A stretch of DNA of 64,000 bases, taken from Allomyces arbusculus. Its lineage: Eukaryota; Blastocladiomycota; Blastocladiomycetes; Blastocladiales; Blastocladiaceae. The notes beneath the pieces are model-generated. The model saw only the letters and a list, made by a program, of their open reading frames with translations, was not told the origin of the DNA and did not search any database. Location of the stretch: assembly GCA_027604705.1 (NCBI GenBank), contig JADHYV010000011.1:248001-312000 (forward strand). Direction: 5' to 3'. The position numbers and the translations under genes were made by a program. Position 1 is the first letter of the stretch. The number at the start of each line of letters is the position of its first letter. Shown here in pieces: positions 41,894-54,470 of this stretch.

Positions 41894-44800
41894 CTACTCA
41901 TCCTCATCCTCGACGACCATCACCGTCGGGCTCGGCAACACGGGCGCTGAACGCTCTACGACTCGCAACCCGCCACTTACGTGCAGTTTCCCCCCATCCG
42001 GAGGTCCCTCGTCCACCAACGTCACCGCAATCGGCGGTGCGGCAAACAAATTGTTGCCGAGGTAGAACTGCCGCATCATGTGTTCCACGTCGCGCGCGAC
42101 AAACGCGCCCGCGGCCTGTGCGAGCAGCGTGCGCAAGAAGGCACTCATGAATGGACCTACGGAGGGAAGGGATAAGTCGCGTGCGCGGGATGAGAGGGGT
42201 GAGGCCGTATGTACCTCGAACGGGGGCTGGACCTAACAGGCCTCCGAGCAGGACCGAGATGGCGATGGCGGACGTGCCGAGCAGGTAGTATTGTGTCGTG
42301 ACGCCGGACTCGACGGCAAAAAAGAGGAGTTGGCCTGCGTGTCGATAAGGTGACGAGTGCGAGGGAGATGGCGGTCAGCCGCGGTACTGGAAGGCGGTAT
42401 TCGGGAGGAGACACGCGAACGTACGGATCAGGTTGGTCGTGTGCACGGCCGACAGGACCGAGTTGTGGTTGAGGCACTCGACCCACATGGCAAACAAATA
42501 TCTGGTGGAGAAGAATGCAGACGTCAGGGTTAACGCAGGCGCAAAGTTTGGGAATGCAGTTTGTCAGGAAATAAATACAAACGCACTGAATAACAACCGC
42601 GACAAACGTGGCCGTATTGAACAGGAGCAGCCGCGTCCCATTCCACTTGACCAGCGGCAAGTACGGGACCACCTACCAAACGACAAATACTTGCTCGTGA
42701 GCGACAACCGCTTATCCACTCAAGACACACGAATGTACCAGATCCACCACCTGCACGACCGCCGTCCACACGACCCGCAACCACAAGCACGGCACTGCCC
42801 ACCCTTCCAGCACCTCAATCTGGTACCCCGGCTCGACGACCACCGCGTGCGAATGCTCCCAATACAGCACCATCTCCGCAACCACGCCCAACGTCGCGAG
42901 GACGATATTATATTGCGCCTTGAGCCGCAGCGGCACCGACCGCTGCCGCTGATACATGGCCTCGTCGTAGTCCGGGAACCGGCACAGCAGTTGGTACAAC
43001 AACGTATGCGACAAAGCCTCGCGCGCATGAATCACGGCCGCGGGCTGTGCGTGCCGCCGTGCGCGCGTTACACCGCCAGTCCGCGCCCGCGAGCCTGGCA
43101 ACGGCACGGAGGTGTCGGCGACGATCATGCTTGTCGTGCGCACGTCGTGCATGTACGCGGCCGCGGCCATGGCATGGACGTTGGCGCGCGCGTCTGCGAG
43201 GACGCGATCGTAGATGGCGAAGAAGAGCGTGCGCGCGAGAGAGGGAGGTCGGGCGAGCGTGGTTCTCGGAACACGCGCGGTGCTGCTCTGTGTGGTTGAC
43301 GAGCGCAGGAGGTTCATGTCGGGGACGGCGAATGGGAATGGAGGGTCGGCGTCGGTGGAGGGTGCAGTGAGCGGAAGGAACCGCAGGCCGGGCGGCGCCG
43401 AGGTCTTGCGTGGGCGTGTACTGTTGGGAGCTGGACGAGTGCCACTTCCGGTCGAGTGGGCCATCAACGAGGGTGCCAGAGAAAAGGGAGTAGAGTTGAT
43501 GAGCAGTGCTGCAGTTGTCGCTGAAGAGGCCGGTGCTGAGCTCGACAGAGCCGCGGCAGGACTCAATAGATCTGCGGTCACGCTCGACGGTGCTGTCGAT
43601 CGCGCAAAACTCTTCGGGGACGCGTCTGTCGTCGACCCAGCACTCGGCAATCCGGCACACGACGGAATGCTCGGCAACCCCGTAAACGATCCGCACCCAT
43701 CCACATTGTTCAAATCCGAGCAGCTCCACTCGGCCTCAATCTGGTCGCGGCGCGTCTCGGCGAACAAGTGCCGCCAGATGTACTCGAGTTTGAAACTTGA
43801 CCACGTCGACGCGAGCAACGACGCCAAGTAGCAGCTGAACCCCGTCAGCTGGCCGCGTTCCACGGCCATGGGCACGACCAGGACGTTGATAACCAAGTGG
43901 ACCAGGACCACGACCAGCGTCAGAGCCCCTTTTTGGAACTGCCGCGGACCCTTGACGCAGACATTCGCCCCGAAAAACAGGATCGCGTACGCCGAGATGG
44001 GGCCCGTATTGGGCACAAACGACGCGACCATTGCCGCGTCCGTGACGGGGTCGTTGGGCGGTATCTGCCCATTAGTGCGTGCGTCGGCGACGCCGCGGGT
44101 AAAATTGATCAAAGCCGCGGCCGTATCGCCAACCCAAAAGTAGAATAGGAAGCAAAACGCGAGCCACACGAGCGTGATGGGCACCATGTGGCGAACAGCC
44201 CACGCCGTGGCTGGTTGGCCCGGGAGCGGTCGTGAGCGGTGGAGTAAAATGGCAAGAATGAACGTGACGAGCGCACAAATCCCGCGCGTCGACACCCATA
44301 TGCTCCAAGTCAGGGCCGGGTAGAGCGTCATTTCGTAGGCAGCCGTGTGCGCAATCGAGGCCACAGCCACCATCCACGCGATTCCTTCGTTGCGCATCAG
44401 ACTCAGCTTCGCCGTGGCGTTTCTGTACTCGTCCTCGACAGCTGGATCGAGGAAGCGCAGCGTGATCGGGTGGAGCGCGTAGCGCTGGTGCAAGTCCTCG
44501 TGCAACGCCGTCCGTCTCGGCGCGCTGCTGGTCGTGCTTCCGATCGCGTCAGTTCCCGCCGCTGTAATCGTTGAAAATTCGGAGGCCGGGGACGACAATA
44601 AGAGCGGTGACGGCGACTTGAGAAATGCGAGGTCAGCGCTGTTGCTTCGACGCCGAAGAGGACCATCGATCGGCGACGAAACGGTGGAGAGTTCGCGGCC
44701 GCTCGAATAACTTGTCCTCGGCACGTAATCAACGACGTTGGCGGCCAGTACGCTTGATACAGCTCGCGGAACAAGTGGACACGATGTGGCCGGAACGAAC

Positions 44801-45030
44801 AAGTCCAGACCCGCGCCGGCGAGCCGCGTCGATGGCGGTAGTCGAGACTCAGCAAGTCCAAGGAAGGTCCCATGCGGTTGTCCCGCTGAACAAGAACGTA
44901 TTCGAAAATTATCCCGACTCGCGCCCGGCCCGGGTAACTGTGTCGATCTCGCCGTCGGTCGCGAAATCGGCTGGTGGTCAAAGTAGTCGACGCGCGCCTT
45001 GCCATGGTCAATGGCATCTCTTTGTCGCAT
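41894..45030 (-). CDS. Large multipass membrane protein, tandem paralogue A (unknown family)
   Basis: Function unknown. Exons 45030-42739, 42672-42587, 42501-42425, 42334-42215 and 42156-41894 give 945 residues. Residues 1-165 are Ser/Pro-rich, opening with DHGKARVDYFDHQPIS. HPITLRFLD begins a block of six likely membrane helices (about 210-415), ending in IWRHLFAETRRDQIE. A Ser/Thr/Ala-rich linker with SAPPGLR follows. The second half has FFAIYDRVLADARANVHAM, EAMYQRQRSVPLRLKAQYN, and then about four to six further helices, which continue through exons 2-4 (VPYLPLVKWNGTRLLLFN, VESGVTTQYYLLG). The soluble end has VARDVEHMMRQFYLGNNLFA. The 6+6 layout with a helix after the first block recalls class III adenylyl cyclases, but no cyclase catalytic domain is present. 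The neighbour gene B is its paralogue. Confidence 0.82.
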
Positions 45031-45609
45031 GCTACGAGTCGGTAATGGTCCTCATCAGACGTCGTGTCCATGTCGTTCAGACAGGCTGCGACCTCAGTGA
45101 AGTGAAGCTGTGTGACCTTACAAATCTCGAGAATTGACGTTTGCACAGCATGTCCTGCGCGAGCATGCCAGATGCAAGTCGGCCGCTTGTCGCACTGCGT
45201 TTCTGAATCATCGCCGCTTGGCGTGCGCAACGATCGCTTGTGTTCGAGGGCAAATCAAGAACTGGATTGCAATCTGTTGTCGGGATGAACGGACGATCTT
45301 GCTGCAACAATGTGCGACCGCTGGCACGGCCTAGCCGCTGGTGCGGGCATGAAAAGAGCGGTCGCGGCTGACCATAAGGCTGGTGGTAATGAACACCGTG
45401 CCGTCTTGCTGACTTGCTGAGCGCCGTTATGCCATGTCGACGGTTTGCGATGCTGATCGGTTGGTGGTAGGCGTCTGTCACGCACTTGGTGAAAGTGTGG
45501 AGAGAGATGCCTCGCATGCTCGCCCATCATCTTGCAGCTGTCCCCTGCCTAAGGCCACACCGAAACTCGGCCCAAACGACGGGCATCAAACCACGAGCAC
45601 CACAGCAGT
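45031..45609. other. Spacer between tandem paralogues B and A
   Basis: 579 bp from the stop of gene B to the ATG of gene A, both on the minus strand. It should hold B's 3' UTR and A's promoter. No extra gene seen. Confidence 0.6.
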
Positions 45610-48600
45610 CTATTCCCCCGCGCCACGAGTGCAGCCCACCAGCAGGTCCGGCAAGACGGGTGCTGACCGCGCAACTTGAACGTTCTTGCGTGCGTCCACA
45701 TTGCCCTGCGCCGACGTGTCCAGCGCAAGCGTCGGTCCGCTACTGTTGCCAGGGTCATCCATGGGCGGTACAGCAAATAAGTTGTTGCCGAGGTAAAAGT
45801 TCCGGTAGAGGTGTTCCACGTCGCGCGCAACCAGTACGCCCGCGACCTGTGTTATCACAATGCGTAGGAACGTGCCCATGAACGGGGCTGAGGTGATCGG
45901 ATCAGTCAAAACTCAAAAGGCGGACAACAAGGGTGGAGCGCGGCAAGGAGTACCTCGGACTGGTTGGGGACCGGCGATTCCGCCAGCCAGAACGACGACG
46001 GCCACGATACTCGTGCCGAAAATATAGTATTGCGTCGTGACGCCCGACTCAACTGAAAAGAAGAGAAGCTGGCCTGCGTAGAGATGCGAGAATGAGTCGC
46101 CTTTCCCGGGTTTTGACTCGAGAAACCCAACCAGACGTACGAATCAAGTTGATAGCCTGGACCCCGTACAGAAGCGAGTTGTGGTTGAGCAACTCGATCC
46201 ACATCGCGAAGGCGTACCTGGTGGAGAAAGACAGAGTTAGCGCAACAATTTTACTGTGAAGAGAAAGAGGACGGCGACGAACTGGAGGATAAACACGACA
46301 AACGTTGCCGTGTTGAACACGAGCAGCCGCGTTCCATTCCATTTCACCAGCGGCAAATACGGAACCACCTGTCCAAGCGCAGATTCAGATTAGATGTTGC
46401 TAGCGCAGGGAATGCACAGCAACGTAAAATCAAGGCGTACTAAATCGGTGATCTGCACGGCAGCCGTCCACACGACGCGAATCCATAGACATGGCACCGT
46501 CCACCCAACCACAATCGAGATCTGGTACCCCGGCTCCACCAGCATCACGCGTGCGTGCTCCCATCCAATCACCAGCTCCGCGATCACGCTCAACGTCGCG
46601 AGGATGATGTTGTACCGCGCCTCGAGCCGCAGCGGCACCGACCGCTGACGCTGATACATGGCTTCATCGGGGCCAGGAAATCGGCACAGCAGCCGGTAGA
46701 GCCAGGTCTGCGAGAGGGACACGTGCGTTGGCACAGTCGCCTTCGCCGTGGGCGGCACCTTGCCGTTCGTTCCCGTGCCGCCGATAAATCGGCGCCACCA
46801 CGGTCGTGGTCGTGGCGGGTCGGCTGGGGCGCCCTGGTCGCCAGGAACGCTCCCAGCAATCACGAGGCCCGTGGCGTGAATGTCGTTCACAAACGCGGCC
46901 GCGGCCATGGTCTGCACGTTGGCACGCGCGTCGGCGAGCACCCGGTCGTAGACGAGGAAAAACAGTTTTCTCGCGCGCGAAGTCGGCCGACTGAGCGAAA
47001 TTTTCGGCGTGCGCAATCCGCTCCTGTGAGTCGTCAGCGGTGCAGGAAGGCTCAAGTCAGGCGACACGAATAACGACGGGGTTGCGGGAGAAGCAGCGTC
47101 AGGGGACTGTGGTGGGGCCGTCGAAATCCTCAGGCCGGGCGGTGCCGATATTTTTCGCGGTCGCTTCATGCGGGACGCAGTGCGAGGGGCGTTTGCAGCA
47201 ATTTGGTCTGACGTCGTGTTAGGGCCGGGTGGGTCGGGTGGTTGCACGCCCAGAGGTAGACTGGCCGTTCTCGCAGGCGGAACAGCGCACACGAACGCGG
47301 GCGTGGCCGGTGCAGGAGCGACGTGCGGGACCGCAGCGCCCGTCGATGGCAAGGTGGGAGGTGTCAACGCCACTGAGGCCGTGCTCAGGGCCGTGGACGT
47401 GGTCGAGCAAATAGACAACGTAGTAGTCGACCGGATCCCGTCAAACTTGCCGAGGTCCAGGCAGCTCCATCCCGACTCGATCTTATCGCGGCGCGTTTCG
47501 GCAAACAAATGCCGCCACACGTACTCGATCTTGAACCCCGACCAGCTCGACGCGATCGCCGACGTCAAGTAACAGCCTAACGTGGTCATTTGCCCGCGCT
47601 CCATGGCCAGCGGCACAACCATCAACTTGATCACTGTGTGGAGCACGACAATGGCGACGATCAATCCGCCCTTTTGGAAGTGCCGCGGGCCTTTGATGCA
47701 GACATTGCCGCCGAAAAACAGGACCGCGTAGACCGATACGGGTCCCACGTCCTCGACGTACGGCAAGACAGTCGCCGGGTTCGTGAGCGGGTCGTCGGGC
47801 GCGATCTGACCCTGCGCGCGCGCCTGGGCCACGGCACGGTTGAACCGAATCAGAGCGGAGATAATGTCACCGACCAAGAAGAAGAGCATGAAACAAAACG
47901 TAGCCCATGCGAGCGTGGCCGTCGTCATGTGCCGAGCTCCCCAGGCCGTGACAGGTTGGCCCTGTCGAGGACGTGAACGGTGGAATACAATTGCGACGAC
48001 AGCGGTCACGAGAACGCAGGCTCCTCGTGTCGGGACCCAAACGGTCCAGGTCAGGGCGGGATATGCGACGGAATCGTAGGCGACCAAGTTCAAAATCGCC
48101 GTCACCGCCACCATCCACATCGTCCACTCGTTGCGTATCAGGCTCAGCAGCGCCGTTGCAGCCCGGTACTCGGTTTCGGCTGCAGAATCCAAGAACCGTA
48201 GCGTGATCGGGTGGAGCTGGTAGCGATGGTAAACGTTTTGCCGTAGAAGCGTCAAGTTCGGTACGGCGCTAGGAGAGCTGGCCATCAAATCCGCCCCGAG
48301 CACGGTTGTCGACGGTGGACTGGACACGGGCGGTGACATGTGCGGCGTTGGCGTCACGGAACTTGCTGGGTCGTTGCTGATGCTGCGCGGTCGGATCGAC
48401 GCCACGACAGGCGACAGGGCAGTGGACAGTGCATCGCTGCGTGATAGGTTGGCCCTTGGTGCGGGCTCAATACCGACTGCCACGATTTTGCGCGAGAGCG
48501 AGACAGAACCTGGTGGGGTGCCGGGCGCTGCTGCTGCCGCACTGGAAGAAACAGCTGGATCGACGGACACAGCTGGTCGACGCGTCGCTTGCGGTTGCGA

Positions 48601-48789
48601 GATGGACGCTCTAGGACCTGCAGGTTCGCTGGGCGGTTGAACGGCGGATTGCGAGCGCACGCGGTGTGGTTTCCGCCGACCTGTGGACCCCGGCAATCGT
48701 GTCGATCTCGCTGATAGTCGCGCGATAGGTTGATGGTCAAAGTAGTCGACACACGCCTTGCCATGATCCGTGTCCTGGCCGGCCTGCAT
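45610..48789 (-). CDS. Large multipass membrane protein, tandem paralogue B (unknown family)
   Basis: Paralogue of gene A and of unknown function. Exons 48789-46441, 46368-46283, 46217-46141, 46073-45954 and 45887-45610 give 969 residues. Exons 2, 3 and 4 are 86, 77 and 120 nt, exactly as in gene A, with the same phases; the introns differ in length and sequence. Shared blocks in order: DHGKACVDYFDHQPIARL, HPITLRFLDSAAETEYRAAT, YPALTWTVWVPTRGACVLV, CIKGPRHFQKG, VWRHLFAETRRDKIESGWSC, RKISAPPGLR, VYDRVLADARANVQTMAAAA, EAMYQRQRSVPLRL, VEPGYQI, VPYLPLVKWNGTRLL, LNHNS, VESGVTTQYY, VARDVEHLYRNFYLGNNLFA. The Ser/Pro/Thr-rich N-terminus and central linker are poorly conserved, while membrane segments and short cytosolic motifs are conserved, which argues that both copies are under selection. 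Confidence 0.82.
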
Positions 48790-49522
48790 ACTACGATTGA
48801 CGCGGATTGGTCAGGATCAGGGCGCCGTATCATTGTCGATGCCGAGCGCAGAGTCGCGAATGACCTTAGGGAGCATCGGGATTGTTGTGGGACTATTTTT
48901 GCGCGTGCAAAGGCCGTATTCACCGTCGTAGACTGTCAATCATGAATGCCTGTCGTGGCGAATAGAAACGGCAGGGTTGCGTCGTGGTCGCCGGCCGCAC
49001 TCAAGATGGCGGCGCCGAGTCAATATCAATTTGAACAGCGTTGGTGCACGGCAAGTTCGTATTCGAACACCAGAAGGGCCTTGCAGATCTGCTTTGCAGC
49101 GTTGTGTCGAAATTGATGCACTTGGATGTCGGGCACAGGCTGTCGGAGTCGACAGAGAGGTGGGGCACTTCTCGGCGCGCTGCCGCGCCCAGCCGCGGAA
49201 AGCAGTCTTGATCAAGTCCCGGTTCACTTCACTGACAGCGTCATGTCAAGGAACATCGTGGCCGCGAATCGAAACTGCACGCAGGAGCCTGGATTTTTGG
49301 AAATGAGTGGTTGTCTCGCAGACTCGATCATGCCGTTCTCATGTGGCGCGAGACGATCGTATTCACGCTTTGATCTGGCGCCGCATCTTGCAACGTGGCC
49401 AGAGTCGCTTGCAAGTTGCGGCACTCGACCCGACGAAATGCGGCCTAGCAATTGGCGATTCCTAGCGTCCACAGACCGCATAACACGCCGACCGTCCCGC
49501 ATCACCGACCGCCGCTCGCGCG
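48790..49522. promoter_or_regulatory. Divergent upstream region of paralogue B and the coiled-coil gene
   Basis: 733 bp between divergent start codons. No TATA box, repeat or gene recognised. Confidence 0.45.
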
Positions 49523-51733
49523 ATGGCGCTCCGTGCCGGTGTGATCCGGTCGGCGAGCCCACCTGTTCCCCTCGACGCGCCAAGTTCCCCTTCCGCTGAC
49601 GGTAGTAGCGCTGCGATGTCGGCTCGAGAATCAAATGCGCACTTGCCTCGCGTTTTGCCCGTCTCCAACTCATCCGAACATGCCGCGAGCGTTGGGATCC
49701 CGTCAAGGTCAAGCACGACGCTTGGTATCGTGACGCTGCCCAAGGTGCACCTCGGAGCGAACAGATCAGCATTAGGAAAAGATGACTTGTCAAGTCCTGC
49801 ATCTACTCCACCCAACCACCATCCCAATATGGCGTCGGGACCAAGGGCACCGCGGTCAACAACCCCGCAGCCGACCACGGCGGCCGTGGGGACCGAAGCG
49901 CCCTCGCAGCCGTTTGTTTTTGTGCTCGGGGACAAGAACCTGAACACGGCCAACTTGATGAAAGTGTGGAACCTGAAGAACGTTGGGTACGCGCCGCCCA
50001 GCTCACGATTTTCGCCCAGAACGTCAAGCGATTCGTTTTGCTCACGCGTGGGTCCATAGCACGCAGACCACCGATTCCGATTTCCCCAAGACCGTCGCGA
50101 TCGAAGATCAGCTCGCATTGCTCGCATCCGACGTCGATTTTCGCGCGTCGCTCATGGAAGCCACACACCGCGCGCAACTCACGTCGCAGCTGCGCGACTT
50201 GCGTGACCGCGTCGCCGACCAAATCAACGACCTCGACGCTGATGCGCGCGCCCGTGTCGGTCGCGCTCGGACCGCAGCGCGCGTCCAGTGGGCCCAGACG
50301 GTGAGCGCTCTCGATGCGGCATGGGCGAAAGAGTGCGATCAGCGCACGGCAGTGGCAGCGCTCGCGGTGACTGAGGCGCAAAAGACGGCGACGGCCATGG
50401 TGCGCGAAGCGCGTGTTGCGGCGCGAACGGCCGCGGATCAGGCGCTGCTCGCCAAGGCTCAGCTGATGAAGGTCATGCAGTGGGTGCGGCAGAACATGGG
50501 GGATGCGGCACTCAAGGTCTATTTCAAAGCGTTCCTTCCTTTTTCGCACCGTCAACTGACTGCCGCTGCTCTGATAGTCTGCACAAGACGCGCTCGAGCA
50601 CGACGACACGTCCGCCGTGATCGTGGAGCTTCAAAAACGGCTTGAGGACCGCGACCGAACGATTGCCGACCAGTACCAGGAGCTCGAATCGCTGCGACTC
50701 GCCGTCGCTCTCGCTTCGGCCGACCGTGATGACGGCGATTCGATCGCCGACTCGTCTGTGAGCCTTGCGTCGTCGCTGAGCCCGTTCCGGCGCGGGGGAA
50801 ATTTGAGCGCGTCGGCGCGGTCGCAAAAGGTCAGTACCATCGGCCTCAATTCGACCCTGGCTCCCGTCGTCGAGGTGCCTGATGTTTTGCAAGTCCCCGT
50901 CCCGGCCGTGCCCGACGACCGGGCGCGGCAGCATTCGCCGCCGCCGCGCAACGTGGACCTGGGCAAGGCCGAGGAGCGGTGGAATGCGCGGATGCAGAAG
51001 ATGCGGCTGCAGTACGAGGCGCAGGTGAGCGACTTGCAGGCCCAGCTCGCGCGTGCACATGATCAGCTACAAATTCTCAACAACAGGTACGTATTTCGTT
51101 TGGGACAAGTGGATCCAGCCTCAGCACAAACTGACCCGTTGTCTTTCCACACTAGCGTCAAGTCAGTCAACGACCCGAGTAAGCTCGCCGTGATCATGCA
51201 GCGACAGCAAGCGATTCTCGACATATCCGCGGCGGTCGTGGGCCACTTGGGTCCAGCGGTGGCCGTCTCGGTTCCGCACTCGGCGTCGATCCCGCTTCTT
51301 CAATTCCCGGGCTCGCTCCTGTCGAGCAGCCGGGTCGGCGAACATCATCTCGCCGTGAACGCACCGAGCAACCACCTGCGGTCCACGCCCAATATGCTTT
51401 CGTCATCGGGTCGCGCACGGAGCAGCGCCAAGCCCGTTCGTGGCGAGTCGACGGCGGCGGCCAAGGGCGGGATGAAGCGTGTGCAGTCGTCGCCGTTGTT
51501 CGTCATTTTTCTCTCTCACTGTCAAAGGATCGCTCACTGACAGATTGGTTTTGGATGGGCGTAGGAAATCACCGAGCTCATCCCCGCCGCGTGTCTCAAG
51601 TGCAATGCCGCCGCGAACGGCGAGCGGGAGCAGGAGCGCACGCACCAAGGACAGTGAGCTGCCGGCCTCGAGCTCGCGCACACAGCCCCGCTCGCCAATA
51701 CGCAGCGCTTCGTGGCAACCGTCGCGGTCGTGA
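49523..51733 (+). CDS. Coiled-coil protein of unknown function
   Basis: I do not recognise a family. Exons 49523-49986, 50060-50516, 50578-51086 and 51156 to about 51490 are supported by phase and splice signals (introns 73, 61 and 69 nt). A last Ser/Pro/Arg-rich exon probably ends at 51733 (PSSSPPRVSSAMPPRTASGS), but its junction is uncertain; without it the frame stops at 51540. The N-terminal ~130 residues are Ser/Pro-rich and end in a well-ordered FVFVLGDKNLNTANLMKVW. Two long heptad-rich helices follow: one in exon 2 (LTSQLRDLRDRVADQIN, then Ala-rich to LMKVMQWVRQNMGDAAL), and a second across exons 2-3 (ALEHDDTSAVIVELQKRL, RTIADQYQELESLRLAVAL), with a third short one (RMQKMRLQYEAQVSDLQAQL). 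The 69-nt intron 3 is in frame and stop-free. A cytoskeletal or scaffold role is possible but not shown. Confidence 0.7.
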
Positions 51734-52019
51734 TGCCGGGTGTGGACTGAACGGCTGACGCCGTGGACTTCCAAAGGTCTTCATTCATTTGTTGAAACGG
51801 CAGCCCGAAAAGAATCTCAACGACGGAGGGGCGTTGTCAATACAAAAGTCATTCCCCATTCAACCCAACGGAAACGAAACGAGAAAGAAGGTGTAAACAA
51901 TGGAACATAATGAGACGGAAACAAACGGACGAGCACCAAAAACGCGGACACCAACGAAAAAGTCATCCAAATGATCGGCTGTCCAGCGAGGCCAATTGGC
52001 TTGCGCGGGCATGTTCCGC

Positions 52020-54470
52020 TTACACGCCCTGGTCGAGCGCCATGAGACTACCAACGAACGTGAGCAGCTATGAATCGAATAAAGATGCGTTAGCGCGTGC
52101 CCGCCAATGAGGTGCCGAGATATGAGTGAAATCACGTACCAAGCGCTGGCGGCCCTCGATGATATCCTCAGGCAGGACAAAAATGGTGGCGCCGAGCTTA
52201 CGCGCAATTGAAATGGCGTACTTGGCGTTCAGTCGCGCGTCCTCCTCGGTGAATCCGGGCGTGACAAGCGAGTAGTCGACGGTGCCTGGCCGGATGCCGT
52301 TGATCACGTCCAGGAAGAAGACACTCGTGCGCAGCGACGAGTCGCGCAACGACGTGATCGTCGACTGGTGACCACCTTCGCCCTTGGCAATCGTCGCGTT
52401 CGCCCACTGAATCATGTCGTCCTCAGTAATATCGCGGCCGGCAAACGACGAGAGAGACCGGAGCGTCGCAATCATGTGCGCGCGCATCAGCTGCCAGACG
52501 AGACCAAGCGTGAGATTCTTGGTCCCGTCGACAATGTCGGACCCTTGAATGCCAATCAGCGTGAACTTGAGCGCAGGCGACTTGCCGAGGACCACAACGT
52601 AGTTGCAGTTCTCGACACACTTAAACTTGGACCGAACGGGCGCCTTGTTGACGCGCTTCCACTCAACAATGCCCGGGTGCACCTTGTCCATGGTCTGCAG
52701 CAACACGAGACCATCGCGCAGGTCGTCAAACAGGTTGTTGACAAACGGCTACGTTCAGGGGTGGAAAGGTAAGGTCAGTCAACGGCAATGCATGAAACAG
52801 CCCGCGCGAGAACTCGAAGCAACAAACGGTACCTCCACACCGAGCGAGTTCATCCACAGCGCAAACGCACGCGACTCGCGGTCGCCCTCCGAGTTGAACA
52901 GCGCGTCATCGAGCTGCGCGAGTTCCGACTCAGTCAGCTTCTCGAGCCCTGGGTGCATGTTAAACAAGTTGGCGACGAAGGCCAAGTTGAGCTTGGGGTT
53001 CCCCTCGACAATCGACTTGGGCGTCACGTATTGCGCGGCATTGAGCTTGCCGGCATTGGCAATCACCTGCTCGGCGCGTTCGTGCAAGTCGTCGGTCTGG
53101 AGCGCGGCCTTGGAGCAGAGGTGCGGCGCGAGCGAGTGCAGCAGGTAGGTGTAGGCGACCGAGTCGCGTACGTCGGTCGAAAAGTTAGCTACGGTCACGG
53201 GGCACTGCACCTTGCGCAGGTGGTAGTTGAACCACCGCAGCAGAATCTGGTCGGCCGGGAGCTTGAGGAAGTCCTCAAGCGTTTCTCCCGGCTCGAGCAG
53301 GCGGTAGAGTTCCGGGTGCAACTTAATGTCGATCTTGGAAAGCAGACCGATCTTGATGATTTGCCAAATTAGGCCGAGGATCAGGTACTCGACGCCCTCG
53401 ATCAGGTCCTGCGCGCCAATCTGTTGTCGTCGAGGCAGCGTCAGTGAAACTGTTCGGCCCGCACGAGCAGCAAACCGAAAATGCGGTCAAAAACACCGTA
53501 CGTTCACGACCGAGCAGCCAATGGCCTTGGCCGAGTTGATGACGACGTTGTTGTTCTCGGTCATCTTGAACGGGTTGAGTTTCTTGCCAATGTTGAGCGC
53601 ACGCTCATCAATCGTGTCGGGCACCGAGTGGTTGATGAGCTTGGCGAGCAAAAGACCATCTTGGCACGCCTCGAAAATGTCCATCGAGTAGGGCTCAATT
53701 GGGAACCGGTCACCAATGTGCGCGTCGCCGGCCAGCGCAAAGTTGATGTGATTGACAAACGACACTATGACACAGGCGAGCAAAAGTGAGCAACTGGTCA
53801 TCCACGTGCGCTGACAATCGCGACATTCTTGCTCGCAGTCATGCGTACCTCGCTCATCTTCGTTGATCGTGTGCGTCGTGTTCTGCGCCGTGCCCTTGAT
53901 AATGATCTTCTTGTGTGCCGGCGAGGCAGCAGCAGCACCACCGCCCGAGCTGTGGCTCGCGCGCGCGGCTGCCGCGTTCACTTTGGCGTCCTTGAGCTTG
54001 GCCACGGTCTGAGTCGCGAACACAATCGACGCGTCAGATCCAATCCAGAGTCACAACGAAAGTCGTCGCGCATTCGAGCAGCAAGAAACGTACGTCGAGG
54101 TACTCGTCAAAGTCGACGCGGCCCTCGTCGTTGGTGCGCACGGCCTGCATGCCCTGCTGGATCTGGTCGAATGAAAACTGGTGCAAGCCGCGCACGACCG
54201 ACATGACCTCACTCTTGTCGATCGAGCCCTCCTCGTTCACGTCAAAGGCACTACAGGAACCACGCAACACGATACACAGTCAGTGTCCGCTGGCGTTGGG
54301 GCCCATCATGCGTTCGTGCGCGCATGGCCATGGCGAAGGTGGTCCACACGGCGCGGCCGCGGCGCGGCAAATGACGTCGATAGGTACTTGAACTGCTGGA
54401 TCAGGTGCTCGAGCTCCGTGTTGAGCTGCGGGTACTTGGCCCCGAGAACGCGGTAGTTGGTCGACGCCAT
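52020..54470 (-). CDS. SAC6: Fimbrin (plastin), actin-bundling protein
   Basis: Actin-filament cross-linker of cortical patches and the cytokinetic ring. Seven exons, 54470-54388, 54250-54094, 54008-53849, 53764-53502, 53420-52833, 52748-52140 and 52067-52020, give 635 residues, close to other fimbrins. The N-terminus has paired EF-hands: NAFDVNEEGSIDKSEVMSVV (built across intron 1) and RTNDEGRVDFDEYLD. An Ala/Ser linker leads to four calponin-homology domains: CH1 from RVSFVNHINFALAGD to IWQIIKIGLL; CH2 from LLRWFNYHLRK; CH3 from ESRAFALWMNSLGVEPFVNN to QLMRAHMIATL; CH4 from DDMIQWANATIA to YAISIARKLGATIFVLPEDI. The last 48-nt exon encodes LLTFVGSLMALDQGV, the typical C-terminus. The intron between exons 3 and 4 (84 nt) is stop-free and in frame. 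Confidence 0.95.

Noticed and set aside
48940-49520. Possible third copy of the tandem membrane gene family
   Set aside because: None of the conserved motifs of genes A and B occurs in this spacer on either strand.
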